Source: Paramyrothecium sp. XJ0827 (taxonomy: Eukaryota > Ascomycota > Sordariomycetes > Hypocreales > Stachybotryaceae). Taken from it: a DNA stretch of 64,000 nucleotides. Below, piece by piece: positions 37,995 to 48,979 of the stretch (its first letter is position 1; each line of letters starts with the position of its first letter). The notes beneath the pieces are model-generated. The model was not told the DNA's origin. It worked only from the letters and a program-made list of their open reading frames with translations, and did not search any database. Position numbers and translations under genes: made by a program. Where the stretch lies: positions 744,001 through 808,000 of the forward strand of contig JAJFPB010000006.1 of NCBI GenBank assembly GCA_020881915.1, given 5' to 3'.

Positions 37995-39482
37995 ATGTGG
38001 TCTCTCAAATTTTTACTCGCACTCATCACTATGGGAATTGTTCCTATTGTAGAAGCAGGCGCCCATAAGACAACTTACGTGCAAATTGTACAGGACCGGG
38101 CAGCTGCATCATTGCTCGAGCAGGAACCTGATGCTGTGCGGAACAGCTCATGTACGCTTAAGAATGCGACCGTGCGAAAAGATTGGTATTCATATCGCAC
38201 TATCAACTAAACAAGCAACAAAATAACTCACTCCAGTCAGGGAAGTCTTGACGACTAAAGAAAAGCATAACTATATCCGTGCCGTCAACTGCATGTTCTC
38301 ATCTCCTGCCCAAACGGATCCAAGTCTAGCTGGAACCAGAGTTCGCTTTGATGATTTTGCCGCTCAGCATATCAACCAAACACTTGGTGTTCACGTGACA
38401 GTGCGTTTCTACTTTGTCTTGGTGGTTTGTATGAGAGCTAATGTATACAGGGGAACTTTTTGACTTGGCACAGACATTATATCTGGGCCTACGAGCAGGC
38501 TTTGCGAAAGGAGTGTGGCTATGAAGGCTATCTACCCGTAAGACATCTTCGGACCTGCGATGAAATCATGCTAAAAGAGAAAGTACTGGAACTGGTTCAA
38601 GAACCAGGGCAATCTCCGCAAATCACCTGTGTTTGATGGGTCTGACACATCTGTAGGCTCTGATGGACTGTTTGTTCAACACAATGGTACTGATAGTCAC
38701 CATTATCATTTAAACTCAAACTCAAACTCACAAGTTATAGGTTCAACAGGAACGGGTGGTTTATTTATTCCATCTGGGAAAGGAGGAGGTTGTATTGCGA
38801 AAGGGCCATTTGCGAACTTGACTGCAAATCTCGGGCCAGTGGCACCACAGCAGGATGGTTTGATTGGGGTTGGGGTCGAGAGTAAACTCAGTAAGCGCTC
38901 AACATCTACTTCTTAAAACCTTCACGTATCATGCTAACTTTGTTTTCTCAAAGTCTTCAATCCACATTGCATTACTCGTGACCTTAGCAGCTGGCTCGCT
39001 ACACGGATCTACACAAAAGAGGCCTTCCTCAACGCCACCATCCGCCACACCGCTCGTAACATAGCCAGCTTTCAAACCGAGATCGAAATACAGAGTGGCG
39101 GCTGGCCCGGTATCCATAGCGGTGGACACCAGACTTTATCAGGAGCCAACTCTGATTTGTACTCTGGGGTCACGGACCCAGCGTTTTACCTGCATCACGC
39201 GATGGTGGATCGGTTGTATTGGATGTGGCAGGCGATCCATTACGATCAACGGAAAACGATCTCTGGTACTGTATGTGTTGAAGTCAAATAAGCAAGGTCC
39301 CCTGATTAGATGCATTTGGTTTACTGACGTGTCTACTACAGATTACATTTGGAAACAGGCCTGCTAGCCGTAATGCTACATTGGACGATCCTATCGAGCT
39401 CCCTTTCCTGGCCGTGGAGACAGCCACTATTGGGCAGCTATTAGACACTTTGGATGGTCCGTACTGTTACATATATGAATAG
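37995..39482 (+). CDS. Secreted tyrosinase (type-3 copper), six exons
   Basis: Inferred exons are 37995-38185, 38241-38400, 38451-38537, 38584-38881, 38954-39270 and 39342-39482, giving 397 residues. All five introns (46-72 bp) have GT-AG ends and keep frame. The fourth has a GCTAAC branch site. The protein starts with a hydrophobic signal peptide (MWSLKFLLALITMGIVPIVEA). CuA histidines are H107 (HINQT), H115 and H124 (FLTWHR). CuB histidines lie in GIHSGGH (H300, H304) and YLHHAMVD (H326/H327). The C-terminus LDGPYCYIYE resembles the usual end of short secreted fungal tyrosinases, which oxidise phenols to quinones. Read without splicing it looks like a broken gene, but the splice model restores every family block. 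Exon edges are by inspection. Confidence 0.88.
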
Positions 39483-40270
39483 TTACCCACAATAATCACA
39501 AGGCCAAATTGCATGTCGATGCAATTCAAAAATTATACTTTGGCATGTGCGCTGCGCTCGTATCGGGAAGCACGAGGACTACAAAACGTGTTGTGTTAGC
39601 ACATGAGAACTTCAACATTGGGCTATCCCAAGGACGGCAGCTTGTATTTTCAGAATGTCCAGGGTGTTTGAACGCTTCTCTTGCTATTCCGACTATGCTT
39701 CCATATCGTGCTTGCTACAATTGCAACGAGCGGTTGCATCTATGTTCCAGCTGGGAACGAATTCGTGACAATACGATCAGTTTGATGAAGTTGATCAAGG
39801 CCACTGTTGCAAAAAATACCTTCGACTATGGTAAGTCTGTTAGATCCAGATATGCTACCACACTTGCCCCAAAATGCAATGCATTTTCACCGTTGCACCA
39901 TGGGTCAAAGCACTACGTGGAGATTTCATAGACGCTCTATCACTGTGAGTATTTTAACAGGTAAAGTGTAACAGCGAGACACAGAGCATGGTACAAGTTG
40001 CAGAGTTTTTCGAGGCTGGATATTACGGCTGTTCGTACTTGTATATTAAGAACATTTGAGTGAGCCGTAGTTGCACGAGTCTTTGAACGTGCTTTCTTTA
40101 CGGTGCTATTGTGAACACCCTTCTTCCGGGCATCGTTGCTATGATATGCCCCTCAGATTAGAGTAAGAGCCGCGGTTTTGGAGCGAAGGGCTTTCGGGCT
40201 CCTAGGTATTGACATGCACAAAATTTCGTGAGAATTGTCGAACGTCCTCGGCAGAGGTTCACCGAGACCA
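39483..40270. other. Intergenic right of the tyrosinase gene
   Basis: An open frame at 39509-39931 (+, 140 residues, Cys-containing) has no recognisable domain and no signal peptide and is not called as a gene. Nothing else is seen. Confidence 0.5.
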
Positions 40271-40346
40271 CAGCAAATCGTTGGTCCAAAAAAAGGAAAT
40301 CATTGGTCCAAACGCAAATCGTTGGTCCAAAAAAACACTGGACCAA
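40271..40346 (+). repeat. Left terminal inverted repeat of the MITE
   Basis: Starts CAGCAAATCGTTGGTCC. It equals the reverse complement of 40625-40700 except for one C/T difference near the inner end. Confidence 0.9.
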
Positions 40347-40419
40347 CGATGCTACATTAGGAAAGGTACCAGCGGCAGAATTTTAGTATTAGGCTCGCAT
40401 ATGCATTTTTAACCTTATA

Positions 40420-40555
40420 GGGCTCACCTGCACAGCGGGCTACAGTGGCCACAGGGCTTAACTGCACGGCGGGCTACAGTGGCTATAGGGCTTAACTGCA
40501 CAGCGGGCTATAGCAGCTATAGGGCTTAATCTTATAGTGGGCTTTAGTGGCTACG
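40420..40555 (+). repeat. Four tandem 34-bp repeats inside the MITE
   Basis: Units start at 40420, 40454, 40488 and 40522, each beginning GGGCT and containing GCGGGCTACAGTGGC or a close variant. The first three are very similar; the fourth is more diverged. Confidence 0.9.
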
Positions 40556-40624
40556 TAGCTTGAGATATCTAGGTCATGTGATATAGCTACCGCCTTTTTC
40601 TAATTAGTTAGAATATTTAGGCCG

Positions 40625-40700
40625 TTAGTCCAGTGTTTTTTTGGACCAACGATTTGCGTTTGGACCAATGATTTCCTTTTTTTGGACCAACGATTTGCTG
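40625..40700 (-). repeat. Right terminal inverted repeat of the MITE
   Basis: Mirror of the left terminus, ending CGATTTGCTG at 40691-40700. Confidence 0.9.
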
Positions 40701-42793
40701 CACCCTCGGTTCACCGAATGCCTCAGCTGGGGTCAAATCCTTCGAAACTTGCCAGAATGATGCATTGTGTTATTGGTCAAAAAAAGAGAATAGTTCTGGG
40801 TGAAAAGACTGAGATGAAGAAGCTAGAATTTCTCAGACTCAATTCTTCAGGCTCTGCGGCTGTAGCCGCTGCCGATGGGCAAGGCACAAATTGCACAGCC
40901 AGTTATTACGGGAGTTCCACTACGACTGCCGGGCTTCCTAGTGCAGCGCGAACAGGGCTAAGCAGAAAGAGCCAAGCGGGCTCAGATTACACTAAATCCC
41001 AGTACCTACAAAAGAACCATGCACGTGTGACTGGAGGATCGTGGCCACAGACCGAAAATTTTCTGATGAAGTCAAGTAGATACAAGGTTTCATACGAGGA
41101 TGGATTTGACATGCTGGAAAATTCGAGTCGGCTGCAGAGAAGGGTGGTCTTGATCAGGCTATTCTCGAGGGAATGGAGAGTAAGGGTCACCTACAGGGGT
41201 CACACGGCACCAGTGCCATGTTCGAAAATGTCGCCTAAAACCCACAGTGCCGGATTACTACGATCGTATGTGGTTAGTAGAGCCGTTGGTTATTGGACCA
41301 ACAGCCCTGTGAGGTCTTGAGCTTAACCCGCGCCGCACTAGTTCCCCATATCAGTTGTCGCACTATCGTCTTTTCGTTATAGATTACGAAGGCTCGTTGG
41401 ACGTCGTACGATCTTGAAAGGATGAGACCATTAAGAGTCTTCCCCAGGCAGGAGTTAAAGTTACGTTCTCTGCCCTGGTCCATAGTGGAAAGCGAATAAG
41501 TACCCCTTTTAACCGGAGTTACTGTCCGTTTCGCCTCGCAAGCCCAGGATCTACTATTAAAAATCAATAGCAACATCGAGGCCCGCATTTGCAGGGTCTT
41601 TCCCTGCCAGCGTCAAGATACTGTTCGGTTGCTTCCCAGGCTTGTCCTGAGGAGGATTCCTAGCTGGCTAAACAATGGAGTTTCTGATCTAATTCCATCA
41701 TTCATATCATTATGAAATCTATGCCATGCTAATGCCACATTCGTAAACCTTAGCGCTGTTCTCCCTAAAGTCACCCTAAAAGTCACGCTCAGTGCCGAGA
41801 TGCCTCATTCGCGCCATGAGCTATGCAAAGATGTGCATAGAAAAGCAACAGTCTGTGTACTGGCTCTTCATCTGCAATGTAATATCAAGCCCACCGTGAA
41901 TATTGAATAAATCTTAGGGATACCCTCAACACCTCTTGAGGCCCGGATAGAGTGGAGGTTCACTTTCATTCTCTCTACGTCCCCTTTCATATGGGCAGGG
42001 AAAACGTATAGTCGTGGTCCGAACTTATCCCTGGTGGCAATCTTTCGCCGTTGAGCTGAGCCGGCCCTGATGCGGAGCATATGAATCCATGATCGTTTTG
42101 TATACGGGGAGATCCAAGATGGCACGTCTCCTCTATCATGCAAATCAAAAGTCTCCTTCACTATCCACTTTCCTTGAGAGCCACAGGATCTTGGTTATGT
42201 TGGCGCTGGTGCTGGTGGCAAAAAGATTTCTTTGCCCCCACTAATTGCTAAGCTCAAACCTATACCTTTGGATCACTTGCACGCTCCCATAATGTAGCTT
42301 CAGCTTAATTGAGATTATATAGGGATGTACCTGTAAGAACACATTATTGGTTGAAATAAACGGGCTACCAGTACTGTAATATGGTCTGACCGCCACTCCA
42401 GGTAAGGTTGTTTTTTAATCTTAGCTTGTGATCCTTGTACCTGCCTAATAAGCCAGCCAAGCTTGTCAATTGTGTTAGGAGGCAGATGCTAATTGTGGGT
42501 ATAGATTTTTTGTGCTTATGGGATTGCATGCTTCCTTTACCCTTACCATGGACTATTCCTTACTTAGTACTAGCTCCCGGTGCAAGACTCCGTTATGTTG
42601 ATTTTGTTCTAGTTTACGGACTGGTAGATGACCTATAGTTCTGCTTCCTAGCTTGAGCCTCTGGAACCTAACCAAGCGATTCTAGATTGCGGAAGCCAAA
42701 CGCTACCAGCGGCGTACGACTTAGTAGTAACCCACGCTTATGCACTTGGATCCTTCGTGGTACCATATTTTGTCCAAGTGAAATAGATGTAGG
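40701..42793. other. Intergenic, about 2.1 kb, no supported gene
   Basis: A 212-residue frame (40682-41320, +) begins inside the MITE terminus and shows no domain, so it is not called. Other frames here are short and overlap one another on both strands. No repeats or RNA genes were recognised. Confidence 0.45.
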
Positions 42794-42800
42794 TATATAA
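42794..42800 (+). promoter_or_regulatory. TATA box of the small secreted protein gene
   Basis: TATATAA lies 107 bp before the ATG, in a plausible position for a fungal core promoter, and is followed by a pyrimidine-rich leader. Confidence 0.55.
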
Positions 42801-42906
42801 GTCATCCAGCTGCTGCCTCTGACTTTTGTTTTTAGACTCAGCATCGCATCTTTACAGCAAAGTCAATTCAGAACCACCTTCAACGACCATTCATTCCACT
42901 CTCAAG

Positions 42907-43297
42907 ATGCAGTTCGCTACCGTTCTCGCCGCTCTTTCCCTCGGAACTGGTGCCCACGCTTGGGCCCAGGCCGGTAGTGGCGAATGGATTGCCAACCAAG
43001 AACGATATATTATCAATGGCTGTGAGCAATCCTCTTTTTAATGGAGTTTAAGATACTTGAGCTAACATGCTGTTAAGTCCCTGTGTATGAGGCATGCACC
43101 TACAGAAACACAAACAACATTGTCCCGGTTGGCGGCGGTTGCCGATACTGGCTTGACGGCAATGGCAACATCTTCAACGGATGTAAGTCTGATCTTTCCC
43201 ATTTGAGTGGATAGTCGTAAGGTATTAACTATTGCTTTCAGGGTGCCGTGATATCTTCACTCACACTCAGCGAGCCCGCAGCTGCGTGGACTGGTAA
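42907..43297 (+). CDS. Small secreted cysteine-containing protein (91 aa), three exons
   Basis: Inferred exons are 42907-43021, 43078-43182 and 43242-43297. Both introns (56 and 59 bp) are GT-AG, and the first has a GCTAAC branch site. The product starts with a clear signal peptide (MQFATVLAALSLGTGAHAWA) and has four cysteines in the mature part (EACTYRN, GGGCRYW, WCRD, RSCVDW), enough for two disulfides. No known domain is recognised. Size, secretion and cysteines fit fungal effector-like proteins, but function is unknown. The last codons (GACTGGTAAGCA) could instead hold another donor site, so the C-terminus is the least certain part. Confidence 0.78.
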
Positions 43298-44833
43298 GCA
43301 CGTGTTTTGCAGGAAACCATATGGAGTGTCTTATTGCCTTTCACAAGTAGTGTGAGCTGTAAATATTTAAACGGTCGATCGTCAAGAAGCTTGGTCCATA
43401 TTATATTAATTCATACTTCGAAACCCACATTGTTCAAACATGATTCAGGATGAGAACGCCATATTCACACGCCAATCTCTTGCCTCGTTATATTGTAGTC
43501 CATGTCAAGGCTTGTTTTCTATGATTTTCAAACCATTATTTATCAGTACTCTATTCTGCTGAGTCTGGTCGTCTCAATCTTTGTTATAACTGTAGTCTTC
43601 GGAGAAGGAGTATAGGCAACATGAGAGGACAGGCACTAAAGACAGATGGAATATCTACTGCACATTAATGAGAACATAAGAGTTGACAGAGAGTCTATTT
43701 TCGGGGTGCCATCTAAACGGAGAATGCCACAACTGCGACAAGCTTAGAAATCTATACTGAAGGTGAATATCAGTCCAGAATATTATTGATAGGCCGTTCA
43801 ACGGCAACGCATGGGCCGATTTTTGGGAAGTGCAGGTTCTGGTTGGGCAGCAACATTTTAGACCCAGTAGAGCTTAAACACAAATCATTTTCCAGACATT
43901 GACAACTAGAATCATTCATTATTTCTGATCCGCTGAGAATCCTAACGCTTAAGTCTCTAGGCTGCTATCTTCTTTAGATGCACCACTAGACGAACTCGTA
44001 GATCATCCTGTCACGTACTTGCCTAATGTTGATTTGTGTAAAGCATACACATGACCTTCAATGCGTCTGTGTTTCTAAATTTGGTCTACATTTCGTAAAG
44101 TTATGAACTCCCAAAAATCTTTAGTCGAAGTTCACTGAGAATCAACGAATGTGGAGATGCCAAAAAGCACACGAAGATGGTCCAAAAGATCTTTGCTCTG
44201 GCATGACGACATTAGACTTATCTCCACGCAAAGGAGGTTGGAATACGATCAAGTTACAAATGCTACCACGTTGTTTATGAGACATGCGAGCAAGCAAAAC
44301 GAAGTTTCATCTCATACGTCCAAGCAAAAAGATAAAGCATAGTCGTATTTGAAAAAGATTTCCATGCACTTCTTAGGTGAACAGATATGGGACTAATAAG
44401 CAACCTTCCCATCTCTTACTTGACTAGATAGAAATCTGCAAGAAATAAGAGACAGGTGCGTAGGGTGAGAGAAGTACCAGACTACGGCATACGAAAGGCT
44501 ACAAAAAGCTTTGGAGTATTATAAATCAGTACTTGTAGAGATGGGACTTGCCTAGTGATCATTTGACCGAGTGTACCAAGGGGCTGCTAACAATTGAATT
44601 GATCAGGAAAGAGCTTCACAAGCAGCTATTCATGATGACCATTCCCACATTCGGCCAAGTTCCATTCTGCCTCCCCTGGAAGCCGGCAGACATGATCTGA
44701 TGGCCAATGTTAGGGCACCTGGCTAATGTCCTGCCACACTGCGGAATACCCCTCTGTTGCCTTTCTACCAAACCAAAAACTCCATTGATGTTTTCGCAAG
44801 TGTGGCGAAAGCTTTTACGCAGCGTTACAGGAA
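43298..44833. other. Intergenic, about 1.5 kb
   Basis: No gene, RNA or repeat could be supported. The only frame of note, 44151-44342 (+), lacks any domain. Confidence 0.5.
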
Positions 44834-45995
44834 TTAGCAGCCATTAGTAACAGCTTGGGCGAAGGTGGAATATGTGTCGGCATGCCGAATATTCTGAGAA
44901 GCTGAGAGGCCGCGGAGGCACTGATAGCCGTAGCAGCTAAAGTCAGTGGTACCGCCGATCTGGCTCAGGTGCTATGAAGTTCCTTCTTAGTAGAGAAGAC
45001 AGAAGTGAGTCGGAAAATTCCGGGTGATACTCACGGTAGCTTCGTGGAGGACAACAAACTCCTGACTTGGACCGTAACAGGAATTGGAAGTTGCGGGGAG
45101 ACTGCTGAAAAACGAAGGGCAGTAGGCCATATAGCTCCCACTAGGAAGTGTATAGGCAATTACGCCTCCATTGCATGTGTTACCGTAAACATCGGTGCAA
45201 TACGAAGCTGAGATGCCGCTTGTCGGCGAACTGCACTCATTAACTGCACGACCGAAGACCGCAGCAACAGTGCTACGAGTAGACGAGGTTGATGACTTGT
45301 AAAACTCGGTAACCTTGGCGGCGGCTCCATTAGTGGCCGCGTTTTGACCGTTGCGAGCGAGAGTTGCGCATCCTGCCACAGCGTTGCGGAGAGCGGTCAG
45401 CCTGGATCCCGTGCAGTCGGGCTGGATGCGAGTTCGCTTCTTCAGGAAGTTTGCCCGGGCCAGTGAGGCCAGCTCGCCATCGATTTCAACTTCGATATTT
45501 GCCGCCTCAAAGTTCACGGAGCCCGTGACGGCGGTCGAGTCAATTTCAGCATATTGGAAGGCACCAGAGACGTCAATATTGAAATTGCCCCCCTCAGACA
45601 AGTCGTGCAGCTCGGCGACGTCAAAAGTAGCTTCGACTGATGCGCCTGCAGGAATCACCTGGAAAGCCTCCTCGTCGAGGTTCTCGGCCAAGACGATTAT
45701 GCGGACACCATCGAAGGCTATGGTCTGGTCTGCTAAGGGTAAATAGCATGTGTGGGACGCCTAGCCTGAGATCAAACGTACCATTCTTGGACACTGTGGC
45801 CTTCTCTATGGGAGCATCGCTGAGAATAGAACCGGTCTTGAGGACCTTGATGCTGTTCTCGCCGTTATTAGTAACGGTAGCCCTGACACCACTATTACCG
45901 ACGAGCTCAAGTGTGACCTCCAGAGGATGGGCATCCCGTGGGGTAGGCGCAGCGAACACTGCAGACACCAACACAAGGACATGCGAGATTTTCAT
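44834..45995 (-). CDS. Deuterolysin, secreted zinc metalloprotease (peptidase family M35)
   Basis: Inferred exons (minus) are 45995-45782, 45732-45035 and 44971-44834, with introns of 49 and 63 bp, giving 349 residues. A signal peptide (MKISHVLVLVSAVFAAP) is followed by a propeptide ending in a Kex2-type Lys-Arg site (170-171). The mature enzyme of about 178 residues has the typical deuterolysin length. The zinc site HEATH (H301, E302, H305) is split by the second intron: HEAT ends exon 2 and the second His begins exon 3. It is followed by GGTTD (D314), the aspzincin ligand. CYGYQC and the C-terminal VTNGC also match the family. It should degrade protein outside the cell. Read unspliced, the gene appears truncated at HEAT. 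Confidence 0.9.
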
Positions 45996-47464
45996 TGTGG
46001 CGGAGTTTGCTGGTAGTCAGGTTTCAATGAAGAGGCGCAGCCCAGAGATGTTGCCCAACTTATAGGTGAATGCTCACATCCAGGTGGACAATTTGAGAGA
46101 CGCAGGCCACATACTGAAATATGGCGGTTGTCTCCAAAAGGCAGTTAGAATGTGAGTTCTGGCCATGTAACGTTGACCATACCACCTTCGAGTCTACTAG
46201 GTATCAATGATACAAATGCCCAATGGAAGCTAACATGATAAGAGAATAACGTAAATACTACCACTGGGGGCTATCACATCTCTTTACATCTCTGATATAG
46301 TTCCTTCGTAGCCATAGCAAACCATTTGTCGCTATTCATTTCTTTTAAATAGGTAATTATAGAAATTCGCAATAAAACTGGTTACTGTTCTTCAATTTCA
46401 GTTGGAGTTCCAATGTCTAGAAATTGAGATCAATCGAATGCTTCCAGTCTCCTAGTCAGTTCTCGTTACCTTCCTGTAACGGCTTTGCTCCATCGCGATA
46501 CCCAAATAGGCAGGTATGCCCACAGTATCCCAGGTCATGTCACAGCTGCGACAAACATCTCTCACAAATCATGTTATCGATACAGCCAGGTCGGACAACT
46601 TGCAGCTCGCATGCCTATGATAACAGTTCTCATGGCAAAGACAAGACAGCGGAGTGTATCACTCCGTGCTGTAGGCCCCAGTATGATTCCTCGTCACAGG
46701 CTACCCATTTCGGAGCAGGATTTGATTTGAATGGTAGGGTGGGGCCGAGCCTTCAAGCCGGTAGATGTCTTATCCTACGTTGTATTTGCAGAAGACGGCA
46801 TGGATCTGCGGGGCCAGTGATGAAGCGCCCTTGGAAATCCATTCCATCGGCGCATTGTGCTTCCACCACTAATCGCGGCTGGCGATGATATGATTCGAAG
46901 CGCACTAATCGGATTTCTGTATGATGGAATCTTTCGGCGGAAGGGCTCGGACCTCGTGGCAAAGTAAGTCGAAAGGCACCCACTGACTATTAACAGCAGG
47001 GTATGGAAGGCCTAGTAAAGACATCCGCACTTTGAAGTCTTGCTGATGCAATGATTGAAGACTTGGACACTGTAAACTACTAATTTATTGATCGGAATTT
47101 TCATTTAAGAACATATCATGATTTTATAGGTAGTCATACAAAGATTGCAATCGCCAAACAGCACTCCCGATGTACTCAGCCTAAGTGAGTCTCATTCAAC
47201 AACGCAAAGTTGGCCAAGGCGTCCAAGGGAATAGGTACACTCATAAATCGCGGATTGCTAGTGAGCCGTATTAACTAGATTATGGTCAATATGAGGAGGT
47301 GATTATAGGAACGCGTACATAGCTGGGAGACAAGTGTAAATTAGAGATACCCGGCATCATAGTAAGCACCATTACTAGTATCATCATGTACTGGTATACG
47401 TCATGGCAATTGTATTGAACAGCTGAGAGCATTGTGTCTCCTGTGCCTGTCTGATACTTGACTC
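45996..47464. other. Intergenic, about 1.5 kb
   Basis: Contains the 5' flank of the deuterolysin gene. Overlapping frames at 46424-46888 (+) and 46753-46983 (-) show no domain and are not called. Confidence 0.5.
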
Positions 47465-48979
47465 TCAACAACCGTTTCCAAGTACTTGAATGCTCTGGAT
47501 TAGTGGTACTGCGTTGGCTTGAGTAACCCGGAATCGAACCCGACTCGTCCGCTGTATCGAAGATGGCTTATCAATGCGCTTATATCCGAGCGAGGTTCCG
47601 GTCACGACCGTTCGGTAAGCTCCGCTTACCACAACGTCGAATGCGTAACCCCCAACCCGCTGTCCAAGAGCGATGTGCTCCTGAACGACGAAGCCATTGA
47701 TAGAGCAGACACGACCCAAGTCAAATTCAACCCATCCTGTTCTCTGGCTGTCGTCCATTGTCCAATAAGTACTGACATTGCCGTCCAGCACCTTGGCTGG
47801 CCCGTAAACCGCGGCGTTGTTTCCACGAACGCTGCTTGCCTTAACGGTTGTCCCTGGCTGGAGGAGTCCTTGATTCAGGAACGCGTCACGCAAGCTCTTG
47901 AAACTCGTGAGAGAATTGACGTCGTCCACTTCAAGCAATCCCTTGTTGTTTGGCGGCACATCCAGATGTAAGGTAATGCTACGACCGACTGTCTGCAGGT
48001 ACATGTTCATGAGTGCCTCGCCCGTCTTGGGGCGCTCATCGGCATGCCAAAACCAACCGTCACGGATCCGCGCATCCGCTTCCGCCGGGGTCCAATACAG
48101 GCCATCACGGACGCCAACCATTAACGCGCTCTCGCTGAGGCGGTTACCATCCTGCGTGGAACTAATCGTGTGCCAATTAGTCGCTTGGGTATACCCATCC
48201 TCGTTACCTACCCAGCGGGCATCGACACCCTGGTGACCCCACATAATCGCATCGGGCTGATACTGACGGATAATGTCACGGAACTTGGTCCAAGCGAATG
48301 TCTGCTTGGTGGTGGAGCCGCTTGCGCCATCAAGCCAAACCTCGAAAAGCTCGACCTGGGAGCCGTTGTTGAGCTTCATCGACACCAGCTCGGTCAATTG
48401 CTGCGAGTAGAAGTCGTTGTAGTCTCCTGGAGTGGAATCACCAAAAATTTGAGGCTCGTCATAGATGGTTCCTGTCAAACCAGGCTTGGGCATGGCCGGG
48501 TCACGGTGGATGTCCCAAGGCGATAGGTAGACACCGAATCGAAGTCCGTACTTTTTCGCCGATGCGGCAGCCATGCGTACGACGTCGGTTTCAAGTCCTA
48601 GAGATGTGCGGTTTGCGGCCCAGGCCGAGTTGGCGATCTTGTAGGTAGTTGTGGTGGTGTTCCACAGCGCCATGCCGTCGTGATGCTTGGCTGTCAGCAC
48701 CATGCCTTTCAGGCCGGCGTCGGCCAATTGCCTCGCCCACTGGTCCGTATCGAGGCTTGTGGGATTGAAGACATCAGGTGTGCTTTGGCTGCGGCCCCAT
48801 TCCTCGTTTGTGAATGTGTTGGGTCCAAAATGGATGAATGCATAGTACTCAAGTCTGTGCCAGCTGAGCTGACGCTGCTCAGGGGTTCGAAGATATGCTG
48901 CTGGCGGATTCTGGGCTTCTATCGGCGCCGTCAAAAGGGCAATTGCAACAGCCGCCAGGTTTCCGAAATGAGGCATCAT
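47465..48979 (-). CDS. Secreted alpha-L-fucosidase, GH29, with C-terminal F5/8-type domain
   Basis: A 504-residue intronless frame. A signal peptide (about residues 1-22) precedes a GH29 catalytic barrel (about 25-345), with LSWHRLEYYAFIHFGPNTF, VLTAKHHDGMALW and FGVYLSPWD. The retaining nucleophile is expected in VWLDGASG (D217). The C-terminal part (about 365-504), with VLDGNVSTYWTMDD and WVEFDLG, resembles a discoidin/F5-8C (CBM32-like) carbohydrate-binding domain. It should remove fucose from glycans outside the cell, such as plant cell-wall or host glycoproteins. All expected blocks are intact. Lack of introns and the bacterial-like architecture would allow a transferred origin, but many fungi have such genes. 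Confidence 0.92.
   Translation of the reverse strand: MMPHFGNLAAVAIALLTAPIEAQNPPAAYLRTPEQRQLSWHRLEYYAFIHFGPNTFTNEEWGRSQSTPDVFNPTSLDTDQWARQLADAGLKGMVLTAKHHDGMALWNTTTTTYKIANSAWAANRTSLGLETDVVRMAAASAKKYGLRFGVYLSPWDIHRDPAMPKPGLTGTIYDEPQIFGDSTPGDYNDFYSQQLTELVSMKLNNGSQVELFEVWLDGASGSTTKQTFAWTKFRDIIRQYQPDAIMWGHQGVDARWVGNEDGYTQATNWHTISSTQDGNRLSESALMVGVRDGLYWTPAEADARIRDGWFWHADERPKTGEALMNMYLQTVGRSITLHLDVPPNNKGLLEVDDVNSLTSFKSLRDAFLNQGLLQPGTTVKASSVRGNNAAVYGPAKVLDGNVSTYWTMDDSQRTGWVEFDLGRVCSINGFVVQEHIALGQRVGGYAFDVVVSGAYRTVVTGTSLGYKRIDKPSSIQRTSRVRFRVTQANAVPLIQSIQVLGNGC

Larger units (their letters stand above)
40271..40700. mobile_element. MITE-like element with ~76-bp terminal inverted repeats
   Basis: Termini 40271-40346 and 40625-40700 are inverted repeats with only one mismatch in 76 bases. 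Each contains repeated AAATCRTTGGTCC units separated by A7 runs and an internal CACTGGAC motif. The centre holds four 34-bp tandem repeats and no coding frame, so the element is non-autonomous. A 10-bp direct repeat GGTTCACCGA lies near both ends (40256-40265 and 40708-40717) and may mark the target duplication. The superfamily is not identified. Confidence 0.85.

Noticed and set aside
39509..39931. 140-residue Cys-containing plus-strand frame right of the tyrosinase
   Set aside because: No domain, no signal peptide, no splice context tying it to the tyrosinase. Open length is within chance expectation.
40420..40555. CRISPR-like regular repeats
   Set aside because: The four 34-bp units are contiguous without spacers and lie inside a eukaryotic MITE; this is a minisatellite.
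40682..41320. 212-residue plus-strand frame
   Set aside because: Begins inside the MITE terminal repeat, has no recognisable domain and a composition unlike the real genes here.
46424..46888. 154-residue plus-strand frame
   Set aside because: Overlaps other random frames on both strands. No domain, signal or splice structure.
47530..47540. Perfect tRNA B-box-like GGTTCGATTCC on the minus strand
   Set aside because: It lies inside the fucosidase coding sequence (RVRFRV). No A box or cloverleaf is found around it.
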